A DNA stretch of 45,845 nt, taken from assembly GCA_013359125.1 (NCBI GenBank), contig JABWCR010000024.1, positions 1-45,845 of the forward strand, written 5' to 3'. Under the pieces are notes generated by a model. It made no database searches, was not told the DNA's origin, and saw nothing but the letters and a program-made list of their open reading frames with translations. Positions 31,311 to 42,251 of this stretch are shown piece after piece; the first letter of the stretch is position 1; each line of letters opens with the position of its first letter. Source of the stretch: Armatimonadota bacterium. GTDB taxonomy: Bacteria > Armatimonadota > Fimbriimonadia > Fimbriimonadales > GBS-DC. Both the position numbers and the translations under genes were made by a program.

Positions 31311-33893
31311 ATGCGGCCGCATCTTTGGTTCTTGCTTAGTCTTGCACCGGTCGGGATCGCCATTGCGGTGGTCGGCTCTCAACCGGCGCCGCGCCGCGTC
31401 AACTTCGCTGCCGATGTGCTGCCCGTCCTCCGACGCGCCTGCTTCGAATGCCATGGCGCAACCCAACAATGGGGCGGCCTTAGGCTCGACAACGAGGCCG
31501 GCGCGCTGAGAGGCGGCATCACCGGGCCGGCCATCGTCAAAAGGAACGCCGCCAATAGCAACATCGTCAAACGCATCCGAGGCTCTGGCCAAAAACGCAT
31601 GCCGCCGATCGGCTACGACAATCTGACGCCCCGCGAGATGAACCTGATCGAACGCTGGATCGATCAAGGCGCAGAGTGGAACGAACCGGAAAAGTTAAAC
31701 TTTGAAAACGAAATCCTACCCATATTCCAAGGTTTCTGTCTAGAGTGCCATGGCTCCGAAAAACAAGGCGGACAACTCCGCTTGGACAACTCCAAGGACT
31801 TCTACAAAGGCGGACAGTCGAAAGCCCCGGTCGCGCCGGGCCGTCCCGAACACAGCGTCTTGATGGATCGCATCCTGGGTAAGAACGGCGAAGAGCGCAT
31901 GCCCTTTGGCCGACCACCCTTGCGCGACGACCAGATCGCCAAAATTAAACGCTGGATCGAAGAAGGCGCTCATTGGCCTCAAGAACTGGACGACAAAAAA
32001 CATTGGGCCTACATCCCGCCCGTCCGTCCAGAACTGCCCAAAGTCGGCAACCCAAAGTGGCCAAAGAACGAAATCGACTACTTCGTGCTCGCCCGCCTGG
32101 ACAAAGAGAAACTCAAACCTTCTCCCGAAGCCGACAAAACGACGCTCATCCGACGCCTCTCCCTAGACCTGACGGGACTGCCTCCCTCGCCAGAAGAAGT
32201 CGACCGGTTTCTCGCCGACAACTCCCCAAACGCCTACGAAAAACTGGCAGACCGACTGCTCGCATCGCCTCACTATGGCGAGCGAATGGCGCAAAAGTGG
32301 CTCGATCTGGCCCGGTACGCCGATACCAATGGGTACGAAAAGGATCTGCGCCGCGAAATTTGGCCTTACCGCGACTGGGTAATTCAAGCCTTCAACCAGG
32401 ACATGCCCTACGACCGCTTCACCATGGCCCAATTGGCAGGAGACCTGATGCCCGAAGCCACGGACGAAGATCGAATCGCAACCGGCTTCTCGCGCAACAC
32501 CATGTTCAACGAAGAAGGCGGCGTCGATGCCGACGAAGCCCGCTGGCTCCGACTGCTCGATCGCGTCAACACCACAGGCACCGTCTGGATGGGCGCGACC
32601 ATCGAATGCGCGCAGTGCCACAACCACAAGTACGACCCCTTTAGCCAGCGCGAGTACTACCAACTGGTCGCTTTTTTCGAACCCAGCGAAGAGATCGCGC
32701 TAGATTTGACCGACGCCGAAAAGAAAAAGCAGCGCGAAGCCCTTCAGAAGGAACTGGAACCCCTGGACGAGCAGGCCAAAAAAGGCGAACCCATGTCCAA
32801 AGAGCTGGCCGACAAGATTCGCAAGCAGATCTCTGCGCTCCAAGGCCCCACCACCCTGATCCTTAAAGAAAACGGCGCCCAACCGCAAACTTACTTCAGA
32901 CATAAAGGCTCTTTTCTTCTAAAGGGCGATCTGCTCCCTGCCGGAACCCCCGCAGCCCTCAACCCTTGGCCGACCAGCGTTCCAACCAACCGCCTCGGCC
33001 TGGCACAGTGGCTCACCGATCCCAAGAATCCGCTGACCGCCCGCGTCCTCGTCAATAGATTGTGGGAGATGTGCTTCGGCACGGGCATTGTCGAAACCAG
33101 CGAGAACTTCGGTTTGCAGGGAGAACCGCCCTCCCATCCCGAACTCCTCGATTGGCTCGCGACCGAAGCCATTGCGCAAAAGTGGAGCATAAAGAAAATG
33201 CTGAAGACGATTGTCATGTCTGCAACCTATCGACAATCCTCCAAAGCGTCCAAAGAGCTCATCGCCCGCGACCCGAACAACAGATTGATCGCCCGAGGCG
33301 CCCGTTTCCGACTCGATGCCGAACTCTTGCGAGACAACGCGCTCGCCGCGTCCGGCCTGCTGTCGCGCAAAATCGGCGGACCGAGCGTCTTTCCCTACCA
33401 GCCCGACGGCATCTGGGACATCCCCTACAACGGCGACCAGTGGAAGCAAAGCGAAGGCGAAGATCGATATCGCCGGGGTCTTTATACATTCTGGCGGCGC
33501 ACATCGCCCTATCCCGCAATGGTCGCTTTCGACGCCACCAGCCGCGAATATTGCACCGTCCGACGCGCCCGCACCAATACGCCGCTCCAAGCCCTCGTTA
33601 CCCTCAACGACCCGGCCTACTTCGAAGCCGCCATCGCCCTCGCCAAACGCGCGATCGCCGACAGCCCGACAGACCCGATAACGCGCGCCTTCCGCCTTTG
33701 CACAGCCCGAAAACCCAAGGCGTCCGAGCTCAAACCGCTCAAAGAATTGTACAACAAAAGCCTTTCAAACTTTAACAAAAACGTCGATTTAGCCCGTAAC
33801 TTGTGCGGCGAGGGCGCCAGCGCAGAATTGGCCGCCATGACCATGGTCGCTAACGTCATCCTCAACCTCGACGAGACCCTCACCAAGGAATGA
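31311..33893 (+). CDS. PSD1-type exported protein (DUF1549, DUF1553, cytochrome c-like PSCyt1)
   Basis: 860 residues with an N-terminal signal segment ([18 protein letters not shown]). Two cytochrome-type modules: CFECH (Cys44-His48) and CLECH (Cys143-His147), each a haem c binding motif. A third CxxCH, CAQCH (433-437), lies in the DUF1549 part, followed by DUF1553 ([23 protein letters not shown]-like region and [18 protein letters not shown]). This architecture is typical of Planctomycetes, Verrucomicrobia and Armatimonadota, where it pairs with a DUF1501 protein. The function is unproven; participation in polysaccharide breakdown or redox is often suggested. It lies 4 nt before the DUF1501 gene. 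Confidence 0.92.
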   Translation: MRPHLWFLLSLAPVGIAIAVVGSQPAPRRVNFAADVLPVLRRACFECHGATQQWGGLRLDNEAGALRGGITGPAIVKRNAANSNIVKRIRGSGQKRMPPIGYDNLTPREMNLIERWIDQGAEWNEPEKLNFENEILPIFQGFCLECHGSEKQGGQLRLDNSKDFYKGGQSKAPVAPGRPEHSVLMDRILGKNGEERMPFGRPPLRDDQIAKIKRWIEEGAHWPQELDDKKHWAYIPPVRPELPKVGNPKWPKNEIDYFVLARLDKEKLKPSPEADKTTLIRRLSLDLTGLPPSPEEVDRFLADNSPNAYEKLADRLLASPHYGERMAQKWLDLARYADTNGYEKDLRREIWPYRDWVIQAFNQDMPYDRFTMAQLAGDLMPEATDEDRIATGFSRNTMFNEEGGVDADEARWLRLLDRVNTTGTVWMGATIECAQCHNHKYDPFSQREYYQLVAFFEPSEEIALDLTDAEKKKQREALQKELEPLDEQAKKGEPMSKELADKIRKQISALQGPTTLILKENGAQPQTYFRHKGSFLLKGDLLPAGTPAALNPWPTSVPTNRLGLAQWLTDPKNPLTARVLVNRLWEMCFGTGIVETSENFGLQGEPPSHPELLDWLATEAIAQKWSIKKMLKTIVMSATYRQSSKASKELIARDPNNRLIARGARFRLDAELLRDNALAASGLLSRKIGGPSVFPYQPDGIWDIPYNGDQWKQSEGEDRYRRGLYTFWRRTSPYPAMVAFDATSREYCTVRRARTNTPLQALVTLNDPAYFEAAIALAKRAIADSPTDPITRAFRLCTARKPKASELKPLKELYNKSLSNFNKNVDLARNLCGEGASAELAAMTMVANVILNLDETLTKE

Positions 33894-33897
33894 AGCC

Positions 33898-35325
33898 ATG
33901 AGCGACAACGACGCCCTAAGAGAACTCACCAGACGCCACTTTTTCAGAGCCTGCGGATACGGTCTCGGCACGATCGGCCTTAGCGCGATCCTAAACGACA
34001 AACTGTTCGCCGCCGATCCCACATCTGCAAAAAAGCCGCATTTCGCCCCAAAGGCCAAGAGCGTCATCTTCCTCTTCATGGCCGGAGCGCCGTCGCAACT
34101 CGACCTTTTCGACCACAAGCCCAAGCTCCAACAGCACAACATGCAGCCCTGTCCGGAGGAGATTCTTAAGAACGAACGCTTTGCCTTTATCAAAGGCGTG
34201 CCAAAACTCCTCGGTTCCCCTTACAAATTCGCAAAGCACGGCAAATCGGGACAAGAGATCAGCGAACTCCTGCCCTTCCTGCCCGAAATCGCCGACGACA
34301 TCGCAATAGTAAGGTCAATGCAGACCGACCAGTTCAACCATGCGCCCGCACAAATCTTTCTCAATACCGGCCATGGCATCCCGGGCCGACCCAGCATGGG
34401 CTCTTGGCTTACCTATGGCCTTGGCAGGGAGAGCGCCGACCTGCCCGGATTCATCGTGCTCATTTCTGGTCAAAACAGACCTGACGGCGGCCACGCCTGC
34501 TGGAGCTCTGGCTTCCTGCCGACAGTCCATCAAGGCGTCGAATTTCGATCCAAGGGCGATCCTGTGCTATTCGTTTCCAACCCCAATGGCATGAGCGGAG
34601 AGATGCGTCGAGCCTCTCTTGACGCGCTCAACGAGATCAATCGCCAAAAGCATCGCCAAACCCTCGACCCAGAAATCGAAACCCGAATCTCAGCTTACGA
34701 ACTCGCCTACCGAATGCAATCCAGCGTGCCCGAACTGATGGACATCTCCAAAGAGCCTCAGACAATTCTCGAAATGTACGGAGCCGAGCCGGGCAAGGCC
34801 ACCTTCGCCAACAACTGCCTGCTGGCCCGCCGCCTCGTCCAAAAAGGAGTCCGCTGCGTGCAGCTTTACCATCGCGGATGGGATCACCACGGAACCGGCA
34901 CGGGCGACGACATCGTCAATCGTTTGCCGCAACTCTGCCGCGAAACCGACAAAGCCGCCGTCGCCCTGGTCAAGGATCTGAAGGCGCACGGATTGCTGGA
35001 CGAAACCTTGGTCATCTGGGGCGGCGAGTTTGGCCGAACGCCGATGAACGAAGAGAGAGACGGATCGAAATTTCTAGGCCGCGATCATCATCCGAAGGCC
35101 TTTAGCCTTTGGCTGGCGGGAGGCGGCATCAAGCCCGGCATCACGATCGGCGCCACGGACGAACTCGGATACAACGTAACCGAAGACCCGATCCATGTGC
35201 ACGACCTCCACGCCACCATCCTCCATCAATTGGGCCTAGATCATCGCAAGCTGACTTACAAGTTTCAAGGTCGCGAGTTCCGGCTGACCGACGTCCATGG
35301 CCATGTGGTAGAGAAACTGATTTAG
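33898..35325 (+). CDS. DUF1501 (sulfatase-like) exported protein
   Basis: 475 residues with a twin-arginine-like N-terminus ([24 protein letters not shown] at 10-11). The DUF1501 signature motifs are [48 protein letters not shown]-like stretch, [14 protein letters not shown]-type segment (here [15 protein letters not shown]), YHRGWDHHG and [11 protein letters not shown]. The fold is that of an alkaline phosphatase/sulfatase relative. It is the partner of the PSD1 gene immediately upstream and was probably exported folded through the Tat route (inference from the RR motif). Confidence 0.93.
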   Translation: MSDNDALRELTRRHFFRACGYGLGTIGLSAILNDKLFAADPTSAKKPHFAPKAKSVIFLFMAGAPSQLDLFDHKPKLQQHNMQPCPEEILKNERFAFIKGVPKLLGSPYKFAKHGKSGQEISELLPFLPEIADDIAIVRSMQTDQFNHAPAQIFLNTGHGIPGRPSMGSWLTYGLGRESADLPGFIVLISGQNRPDGGHACWSSGFLPTVHQGVEFRSKGDPVLFVSNPNGMSGEMRRASLDALNEINRQKHRQTLDPEIETRISAYELAYRMQSSVPELMDISKEPQTILEMYGAEPGKATFANNCLLARRLVQKGVRCVQLYHRGWDHHGTGTGDDIVNRLPQLCRETDKAAVALVKDLKAHGLLDETLVIWGGEFGRTPMNEERDGSKFLGRDHHPKAFSLWLAGGGIKPGITIGATDELGYNVTEDPIHVHDLHATILHQLGLDHRKLTYKFQGREFRLTDVHGHVVEKLI

Positions 35326-35369
35326 CGATTGGTACGCGCCGTGCTGTAGTCCAAGTAAAGGAGAACCTT

Positions 35370-37055
35370 ATGAAGGCCATTTTGATCGCGCTCTGTTCCG
35401 CCAGCCTTGCCATCGCCCAAACGATCTACGACCCCGACATCACAGTAGAAACCGCGGCGATCGGCGGACTCAACCAACCCATCGCCATGGAGTTCCTGCG
35501 CAACGATAGCCCGATCGATATGTTCATCGCCGAACGAACGACGGGCAAGGTGAAGTTTTTTCGAAACGGCGCCTACGTCCGCGACGTGCTCGATCTTACG
35601 GTCAATTCCACCGGCGAGCGCGGACTATTGGGCATGGCGCGCGCGCCCGATTTCGAGACCACCGGACACCTCTACGTCTACTATTGCTACGCCATCGCCG
35701 ACGGCGCGGCATGGGTCGAAAACCGAGTCGAGCGATATCGATACGACGGTACAAACCTGGTCGAACCGACCATCATCCTCGCCATCCCCAGCGATCCGCT
35801 CCAAACGATCACCGACCGACACCAAAGCGGGCCGATTCTCTTTGGGCCGGACGGCAAACTCTACGGCATGATCGGAGACATGCATCGAGGCCGATTGCAC
35901 AACCCGCGACTGGAGCAGAACACCGACGCCAGCGCCGTTGCCGGCACCGGAGGCATCTATCGCCTCAATCCGGACGGCACAACGCCCAGCGACAACCCGT
36001 TCGTCTTCCACCCCGACCCATGGATAAAAAAACTGATCGCCTATGGGGTCCGAAACACCTTCGGCTTGACCTTCGACCCGCGCACGGGACAATTTTGGAT
36101 GACCGACAACGGCCCCGACAAGTACGACGAGGTCAATCCCGTCAATTTCGGCTTCAACAGCGGCTGGCTCAAGATCATGGGGCCAGACGCCCGCAACGCG
36201 ACCTATATGGAGAACAACAACACCGCCTTCAACGCCTCGGATCTGGTCATGCTGCCCGGAGCCTACTACAGCGACCCAGAGTTCAACTGGCTTTTCCCCA
36301 TCGGCGTAACCAGCATTCTATTTCCCGATTCCGCTCGATACGACGACATCATGCGGAACAGCGTTTTGATCGCCGGTAGCAACGGACCGGGCAGAATCTA
36401 TCGCTTTCCGCTCAATTCGCCCCGGACGGGCTTCGAACTTTTCGGCGCCTTGGCCGACAAGGTAGCCGACAACGACGCCGAACGCTTGGTTCACTTGTAC
36501 GGCGATTTCTTGGGCACGCCGGTCGATTTCGACCTCGGGCCAGACGGCTACTGGTACAAAACCTCGCTGTCTGGCGGGCGCGTCTGGCGCATCCGACCCA
36601 CCGTGCCCCCGACCGTGATCAACGGCGAGACTAATCTGGCCAATTTCCGCGATAATCCTGCCGGAACGCCGCTCAATCTAACTTTGATGGCCGGAACGAC
36701 CACTATTGCGAATCTATCCTGCGATGTGGGCGCGTTTGGCCGATTCTCCGTCCGAGCGCCGCACACCGGATCGTTTACCGTCGTGGCCAAGGCCGACCGT
36801 TGGCTAAGCGTCAAGACCGCTGGCGTAACGCTGACGACAGGCGGATTCGCTTATCTCCGACTCGACTTTCCGTATAACGGCGACGTAAACGGCGACAACG
36901 CGATCGACGACTCTGACCTGAGCGCCGTCTTAACCGAGTTTGGCGCTCCACCTACCGGCACTCTCGGTCTCACCGATCTGGACGGCAACGGCATCGTCGA
37001 CGATGCCGATCTGGCGATAGTATTGGAGAACTTCGGTCGGATAGGCGAAGACTAA
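35370..37055 (+). CDS. exported glucose/sorbosone-dehydrogenase-like propeller with dockerin-like tail
   Basis: 561 residues. AAAGGAG at 35357-35363 and the signal peptide (MKAILIALCSASLAIAQ) select the ATG at 35370. Residues about 25-410 form a soluble-PQQ-dehydrogenase-like propeller: GLNQPIAMEFL, GERGLLGMARAPDF, GPDGKLYGMIGD, YGVRNTFGLTFDP and WMTDNGPDKYDEVN. A beta-domain follows (about 415-500), then two EF-hand repeats (GDVNGDNAIDDSDLSAVLTEF and GNGIVDDADLAIVLENF). It probably oxidises or binds sugars outside the cell; PQQ dependence cannot be shown. The stop overlaps the ribF stop by 4 bp. Confidence 0.88.
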   Translation: MKAILIALCSASLAIAQTIYDPDITVETAAIGGLNQPIAMEFLRNDSPIDMFIAERTTGKVKFFRNGAYVRDVLDLTVNSTGERGLLGMARAPDFETTGHLYVYYCYAIADGAAWVENRVERYRYDGTNLVEPTIILAIPSDPLQTITDRHQSGPILFGPDGKLYGMIGDMHRGRLHNPRLEQNTDASAVAGTGGIYRLNPDGTTPSDNPFVFHPDPWIKKLIAYGVRNTFGLTFDPRTGQFWMTDNGPDKYDEVNPVNFGFNSGWLKIMGPDARNATYMENNNTAFNASDLVMLPGAYYSDPEFNWLFPIGVTSILFPDSARYDDIMRNSVLIAGSNGPGRIYRFPLNSPRTGFELFGALADKVADNDAERLVHLYGDFLGTPVDFDLGPDGYWYKTSLSGGRVWRIRPTVPPTVINGETNLANFRDNPAGTPLNLTLMAGTTTIANLSCDVGAFGRFSVRAPHTGSFTVVAKADRWLSVKTAGVTLTTGGFAYLRLDFPYNGDVNGDNAIDDSDLSAVLTEFGAPPTGTLGLTDLDGNGIVDDADLAIVLENFGRIGED

Positions 37056-37960
37056 AGCGCACGAACGGCATCGACATCGCGACCGATCTGAGCCCTCAAC
37101 TCGTCCAAATCGCCAAACTTCATTTGGTCGCGCAATCGCTCGTAAAAGCGCACGACCATCGCACGTCCATATAAGTTTGCATCATCAAAGTTCAACAAAA
37201 AAGCCTCTACCGTCGGCGGCTGATCAGGAAACATCGGTCGATGCCCCACACTGATGGCGGCCTTATAAAGAACTCCATCCACCATGGCCTCGCCCGCATA
37301 AACTCCATCGCCAGGCGTTTGCAAACGTCCGGCCGCGACCAGATTCGCCGTCGGCCAGCCTAACTTCCGACCATTGCCCGCACCCCGAACTACAGTTCCT
37401 ATCCATTCCACTGGCCAGCCCAATTGCCGCCGCGCCTCATCGACCGATCCCTGCGCTACTAATCGGCGAATGGCGGACGAACTCACTCGCGCGCACTCCG
37501 ATAGCCCCAAATCCTCCACCACATCGACCTCAATTCCAACCTTCTTGATCGTCTCAATGTCCCCAGTTCGCCTTGCGCCAAACCGAAAGTCCGATCCGCA
37601 AACAACGACCTGCGCCGACAATCGGCCTCGCAGACAAGTCTCGACAAACTCCTCCGCCTCAAGCCTCGCAAACGCTTGATCGAACTTCACTACCACCGCA
37701 TGGTCGACCCCTAGCTGCCCGATCCGCTCCAACCGCGCCCCCAACGAGCACAAATACTTCGGCGCCTCTTCGGGGCGCAACACCTCCAACGGATGCGCGT
37801 CAAAAGTGATCACGACCGCCGACAACTCCAATGCCCGCGCCCGCTCGACCGCCCGCCTAATCAATGCTTGATGCCCTAAATGCACTCCATCAAAGACGCC
37901 GATCGCAACCACAGAACCGGGCAAAGACGCTATGCCCTCAAATCCATAAAACACGTTCAT
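37052..37960 (-). CDS. ribF: bifunctional riboflavin kinase/FAD synthetase
   Basis: 302 residues from the ATG at 37960, which overlaps the truB stop (ATGA at 37957-37960); the longer open frame extends into truB. The N-terminal FMN adenylyltransferase part shows AIGVFDGVHLGHQALI, FDAHPLEVLRP and CGSDFRFGARRTGD; the C-terminal riboflavin kinase part shows NGRKLGWPTANL and DGVYAGEAMVDG. It makes FMN and FAD. It belongs to the nrnA-truB-ribF operon common in many bacteria. Confidence 0.95.
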   Translation of the reverse strand: MNVFYGFEGIASLPGSVVAIGVFDGVHLGHQALIRRAVERARALELSAVVITFDAHPLEVLRPEEAPKYLCSLGARLERIGQLGVDHAVVVKFDQAFARLEAEEFVETCLRGRLSAQVVVCGSDFRFGARRTGDIETIKKVGIEVDVVEDLGLSECARVSSSAIRRLVAQGSVDEARRQLGWPVEWIGTVVRGAGNGRKLGWPTANLVAAGRLQTPGDGVYAGEAMVDGVLYKAAISVGHRPMFPDQPPTVEAFLLNFDDANLYGRAMVVRFYERLRDQMKFGDLDELRAQIGRDVDAVRAL

Positions 37961-38796
37961 CCTTCGATCACCCGGACAGGACGCACCAAAGGCGGCAGCC
38001 ACCGCGCGACCAACGCCAACCTGCCCCCTTCGCTCTCGACAGCCACAAACGACCCCGGACGCCACAACGGCTGTTCGACCGTGCAATACTGCCCCTTCAA
38101 TAACCGATTCAAGGTAACCGAATCCGGTTTCCACCGCATCAAATGCCCGACCGCATCCAACGCAGAGACAACAGAACCGTCCGCACAGCAGAACCTGCCG
38201 ATCCGAGTTCTCCGCAAACTGGTCAAATGTCCACCAACGCCCAATGCCGCCCCCAAATCTCTAGCGATAGATCGAATATACACCCCTGTGCCGCATACGA
38301 TCCTAACCCGAACACAAACCCTAGATCCAAGCTCGATATGTATAACTTCAACGGAACGAACCTCTACTTTTCTTGGGGACAGCTCTTCGACTTTCCCTTC
38401 CCGTGCCAGATCGTACATCCGTTTACCGCCCACTTGCACCGCCGAAAACTGCGGCGGCGTCTGATCGATCTTCCCCACAAATCTCGACAAAGCGCAAGCG
38501 ATCTCTTCCTCGGTCAAGCCCGATGCGTCCGATTCCAAAACCACGTCGCCCTCGGCGTCATCGGTCGTCGTCGCCTGCCCCAACAGAATCGTCGCCTCAT
38601 ACTTTTTGTCCAAAAGATGCAAATATGGCGTCAGCCTCGTCGCCTTGCCCAGACAAATCAGCAAGATTCCGGTCGCCATCGGGTCCAAGGTGCCCGCATG
38701 GCCCACTTCCTTCTGACCATACTGCTTCCGCACCTCATCGACTGCATCGTGAGACGTCATGCCGGACGGCTTATCGAAAACTAAGACGCCATCCAT
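37957..38796 (-). CDS. truB: tRNA pseudouridine-55 synthase
   Basis: 279 residues from the ATG at 38796 (start of the family N-terminus DGVLVFDKPSGMTSHDAV). The catalytic Asp38 is in GHAGTLDPMATG; also seen are YEATILLGQATTTDDAEGD, QTPPQFSAVQVGGKRMYDLAREG and VVCGTGVYIRSIARDLG. It modifies U55 in all tRNAs. It overlaps the nrnA stop by 16 nt and the ribF start by 4 nt. Confidence 0.95.
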   Translation of the reverse strand: MDGVLVFDKPSGMTSHDAVDEVRKQYGQKEVGHAGTLDPMATGILLICLGKATRLTPYLHLLDKKYEATILLGQATTTDDAEGDVVLESDASGLTEEEIACALSRFVGKIDQTPPQFSAVQVGGKRMYDLAREGKVEELSPRKVEVRSVEVIHIELGSRVCVRVRIVCGTGVYIRSIARDLGAALGVGGHLTSLRRTRIGRFCCADGSVVSALDAVGHLMRWKPDSVTLNRLLKGQYCTVEQPLWRPGSFVAVESEGGRLALVARWLPPLVRPVRVIEG

Positions 38797-39773
38797 TTCC
38801 GAATCTCGTCGATCAGGGCCGCAATCGCCTCCTCCGGAGCCAAGCCGACCGTGCAACCGGCCGCATTGACATGCCCGCCTCCGCCAAACGTGCCTGCCAC
38901 CTTCGCCATATCTGCCGTATTGCTCCTCAAACTCGCCTTCACCTTATCCGGCGCCACTTGCCTGATCAAAAACGCCGCCTCCACCCCTCTAATCGACCGA
39001 ACGTAGTTGATGATCCCCTCCGTATGCCCATCGTTCGCCCCAAGCGCATGAAATACATCGATCGGTACCACGGCCCACGCGATCTTTCCATCTTCGGTCG
39101 TCTCCACAGTCGATAGCGTCGCGCCCAACAAACGCACCGAAACGTACGACCGCGTCTCAAACACCTCTTCATTGATTAGGCGAATATCGGTGCCCATGTC
39201 AACCAATTCCGCCGCAACCCGCAAAGATTCGGGAGTCGTGTTCGAAAATTTGAACGAGAAGGTGTCCGTTACAATCCCGGTCAGCAAACATTGGCGCGTC
39301 TCGGGCGGCATCGGCATCCCCGTCGCCTTCAACCATCGAAACGCTAGGACCGCAGTCGCCGCTTCGTCCGCGTCCACCAACCGCACATCTCCAAACTCCT
39401 CTCCCGGCACGTGATGGTCGATCAACAGCTTCTTGTTCGCCTTGCGGACAACGTTCTCGTGCGGACCGCACCGATTCAGCTGGCTCATGTCGCAAACAAT
39501 CGCCAAGTCCCAATCCTCCAAGGGCAGCGGCTCCGTCTGCACGAGCTCGGCGCCAGGCAAAAACTGATAAATCTCCGGCGCAGGATCCTGGCACAATACG
39601 GCCGGCGGGCGTTTTCCCATCGCCACCAAAGAATGATAAAGCCCTAGCGCGCTCCCAAGCGCATCGCCGTCAGGGCGAAGGTGAGTTACAATCAGAATCG
39701 TATCGGCTGAATCGACTAACTGCCGAGCCTCTGCAAACGGCAAATCTTTGGGCGAAGAGACCTTCGAAGCCAT
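38781..39773 (-). CDS. nrnA: bifunctional oligoribonuclease/PAP phosphatase NrnA (DHH/DHHA1)
   Basis: 330 residues from the ATG at 39773: a TACAAT box ends 7 nt upstream, so the open frame to 40031 (which would run across the promoter into the helicase gene) is rejected. Metal motifs are THLRPDGDALGSALGL, AIVCDMS and LLIDHHVPG, and the C-terminal DHHA1 domain has GTFGGGGHVNAAGC. It degrades short RNAs and pAp. Head of nrnA-truB-ribF. Confidence 0.93.
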   Translation of the reverse strand: MASKVSSPKDLPFAEARQLVDSADTILIVTHLRPDGDALGSALGLYHSLVAMGKRPPAVLCQDPAPEIYQFLPGAELVQTEPLPLEDWDLAIVCDMSQLNRCGPHENVVRKANKKLLIDHHVPGEEFGDVRLVDADEAATAVLAFRWLKATGMPMPPETRQCLLTGIVTDTFSFKFSNTTPESLRVAAELVDMGTDIRLINEEVFETRSYVSVRLLGATLSTVETTEDGKIAWAVVPIDVFHALGANDGHTEGIINYVRSIRGVEAAFLIRQVAPDKVKASLRSNTADMAKVAGTFGGGGHVNAAGCTVGLAPEEAIAALIDEIRKWMAS

Positions 39774-39780
39774 CTCGGCT

Positions 39781-39786
39781 ATTGTA
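39781..39786 (-). promoter_or_regulatory. -10 box TACAAT of nrnA-truB-ribF
   Basis: AGGTACAAT on the minus strand ends 7 nt before the ATG at 39773, a predicted leaderless promoter back-to-back with the box at 39806-39811. Confidence 0.65.
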
Positions 39787-39805
39787 CCTAAGCCCCCATC
39801 TAGAG

Positions 39806-39811
39806 TAGAAT
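39806..39811 (+). promoter_or_regulatory. -10 box TAGAAT of the AddA-like helicase gene
   Basis: GAGTAGAAT ends 11 nt before the ATG at 39823. The region where its -35 would lie coincides with the nrnA -10 box. Confidence 0.55.
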
Positions 39812-39822
39812 ACATTTGTACC

Positions 39823-42234
39823 ATGCGCCATACCGCCGAACAGAGACGAGTCATAGAAAAGACGGACGGCTCGCTCACCGTCGTCGCCGCTGCCGGCGCA
39901 GGCAAGACCGGCGTGCTCACCGATCGATACGTCCATCTCGTCGCCAACCACGGCCTTTCGCCCGAACAGATCCTCGCCATCACCTTCACGCGCAAGGCGA
40001 CCGCCGAGCTCAAAAGCCGCATCATGGACAAGTTGGAAAAACAGGGCCTTCACCAAGCCAGGCGCGAAGCCGAACGCTCATACATCCACACCATCCAAGG
40101 TCTCTGCCGCCGGATTCTGGCCGAAAACCCATTCGAAGCCGGACTCGACCCGCAATTCACAGTTCTCGAAAAGGGAGTCGTCGAGCGCCTCAAACACCGC
40201 GCAATCGAACGAGCCTTCGAAAACATCCTCCGCCAAGAAAAGCACGAGCATCGCGAAGGCACCCTGCTCCTCGCCCGCTCTTACCTCAATCGCGACCATC
40301 GGAGAAACCGCTCCGACCCGTTCCATTCTCTCAGATCCCTCGTCGAAACCCTTTACGAAAATTGTCTCCAGGACGGATTATCCGCCAACGATCTTTGGCG
40401 CTGGGCGTCTATCCGCCCAGGCAGCGCGCAAGAACGGATCGCCGAGATCGTCAACGCTCGACTGATCGACGCCGGTTGGGAACCCGACGCTCTGCCCGAA
40501 ATCGACGACCCCGATTGGACGGCCAGAGCCATCTCCGCGCTCCGTCAAATGCAGAGCGACCCGTCCGAAGCCAAGCGCCAAGCCGCCATCGACGCTCAGA
40601 GCCTCCTTCTGCAAATCAACCCTGCCGAAGAAGCAAAAGCGGTCAAAATGATCGATGCGCTCCTATCCCTGACAGCCGACTACTCCAAGGTTTTCGAAAC
40701 CCTCAAACAAGAAGCGGGCGGGATCGACCTGCACGATCTTCAGGCGCGAACTCGCGACCTACTGAGAAACTCCGCGACAGTCGCGCATCGCTACCGATCC
40801 ACATTCGCCTGCGCAATGGTCGATGAGTTCCAAGACACAGACCCCGTCCAAGTCGAGATCGTCCGCCTGCTAGTAGACGATGATAAGCTCATGATCGTTG
40901 GCGACAGCCAACAATCGATCTTTAGGTTTCGAGGCGCCGATGCGTCTGTCTTCCAAGCAGAGATCGAGCGCGCGAGCGAAGCCCAGCTCTGCCAACTCCC
41001 CGACAATTTCCGCAGCCATCCAGAAGTCCTCGACTTCGTCGATCACATTTTCGGCCATGCCTGGTCGAATGCCTACCAACTGTCTAAGCCCGCGCGACCG
41101 CGCGACAGCGCCCCCCAACCCGAAACTCGCGTCCAAGTCTGGCACTCCCACCAAGACCCCTATGCAGAACCCAACGCCATCGCCCGAGCCATCCGCCATT
41201 GGGTCGACGACCAGACGTTCCACATCGACGATCGTCCGGTTCGTTTTGGCGATTTCGCCATTCTCATGCCTCGCTTTACTCACGTTGCCCGCCTCGAAAA
41301 CGCGCTCGCATCAGAATCGATACCCTACTTCGTCGTGGGCGGCGGTCGAGGCTACTGGCTTCGCTACGAGGTGCGCGATCTGGCCAATCTGCTCAAATCA
41401 ATGGCCAGCGACGACGACGAAATTGCCTGGATGAGCCTTCTGCGCTCGCCGATGGTCGGACTCAGCCTGGACGCCATCGCCCGCATCGGCGAAACTCGCG
41501 AAAAATCCTCCATCCTCTCCATTCTGCGAGAAAAACCGGAATGGCTTTGGGAGACCGACAAGGAAAAGATAGAAGAGTTCCTAACTTGGTGGGATCGCGT
41601 CGCCGCCCTCAGAGACCGACGGCCCGTTGGCTGGCTTCTGGGCCAAGCGCTCGAAAAAAGCCGCTACGAAGCCAAAATCATAACCGCTCCGGACGGCCCT
41701 CAACAAGTTGCCAACGTCCGCAAACTCTGGGCGATAGCGCTGGCAGAACCCGCGACGACCATCGCCGAGTTCGCCCGCAAACTCGACCTCCTGGTTCGCC
41801 TCAACCAGCGCGAAGGCAACGCCCCCACCTATGACGAGGACGCCGATGTCGTCAAAATCTTCACGATCCACGGCGCCAAAGGGCTCGAGTTCCCCATCGT
41901 CTTTTTGGCCGGTACCGCCTATCGTGGCCGTCCCGAAAGCGATTCGCTCTTGACCGAACCGCGAAAGCGCATGATCGGACTCGCATGGTCAGGCTACGAA
42001 AGCCTGAACCACCGGATAATAGACGATAGCAATCGCAGAGCCGAAGAAGCCGAAGCCAAACGCCTGCTCTATGTCGCCCTCACCCGTGCCCAAGAGCGCC
42101 TCATCGTATGCCTGACCCAAGGCGAAAACCCCATCGCTCGCACCCTCAACGGAGCCCTCAGCCAATACATCAACCGACCGACTGCCGAATTCAACTTGGG
42201 CAAAACCCGCGTCATGTGGAAAAACATGGAGTAG
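39823..42234 (+). CDS. UvrD/REP-family helicase, AddA-like, without nuclease domain
   Basis: 803 residues from the ATG at 39823 (MRHTAEQRRVIE, the normal family start). Walker A AAAGAGKT (22-29), ITFTRKATAELKSRI, IHTIQGLCRRILAENPFEAGLDPQF (an AddA-type segment), motif II VDEFQDTDP (Asp334), SQQSIFRFRGADASVF, TIHGAKGLEFPIVFLA and LLYVALTRAQERL (about 748-760). AddA normally ends with a PD-(D/E)XK nuclease; here the protein ends about 40 residues after motif VI, so no nuclease is present, and no addB is in the window. It is a DNA-repair helicase of the RecB/AddA branch. Confidence 0.9.
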   Translation: MRHTAEQRRVIEKTDGSLTVVAAAGAGKTGVLTDRYVHLVANHGLSPEQILAITFTRKATAELKSRIMDKLEKQGLHQARREAERSYIHTIQGLCRRILAENPFEAGLDPQFTVLEKGVVERLKHRAIERAFENILRQEKHEHREGTLLLARSYLNRDHRRNRSDPFHSLRSLVETLYENCLQDGLSANDLWRWASIRPGSAQERIAEIVNARLIDAGWEPDALPEIDDPDWTARAISALRQMQSDPSEAKRQAAIDAQSLLLQINPAEEAKAVKMIDALLSLTADYSKVFETLKQEAGGIDLHDLQARTRDLLRNSATVAHRYRSTFACAMVDEFQDTDPVQVEIVRLLVDDDKLMIVGDSQQSIFRFRGADASVFQAEIERASEAQLCQLPDNFRSHPEVLDFVDHIFGHAWSNAYQLSKPARPRDSAPQPETRVQVWHSHQDPYAEPNAIARAIRHWVDDQTFHIDDRPVRFGDFAILMPRFTHVARLENALASESIPYFVVGGGRGYWLRYEVRDLANLLKSMASDDDEIAWMSLLRSPMVGLSLDAIARIGETREKSSILSILREKPEWLWETDKEKIEEFLTWWDRVAALRDRRPVGWLLGQALEKSRYEAKIITAPDGPQQVANVRKLWAIALAEPATTIAEFARKLDLLVRLNQREGNAPTYDEDADVVKIFTIHGAKGLEFPIVFLAGTAYRGRPESDSLLTEPRKRMIGLAWSGYESLNHRIIDDSNRRAEEAEAKRLLYVALTRAQERLIVCLTQGENPIARTLNGALSQYINRPTAEFNLGKTRVMWKNME

Positions 42235-42251
42235 GGCGCAAACCCGATTCC

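Noticed and set aside
37052-38796. FMN riboswitch upstream of ribF
   Set aside because: ribF overlaps truB with no leader of its own, and no RFN-like structure is visible.
39774-40031. Long N-terminal extension of nrnA
   Set aside because: It would cover the nrnA and helicase promoters and run antisense through the helicase start; the family N-terminus begins at the ATG at 39773.
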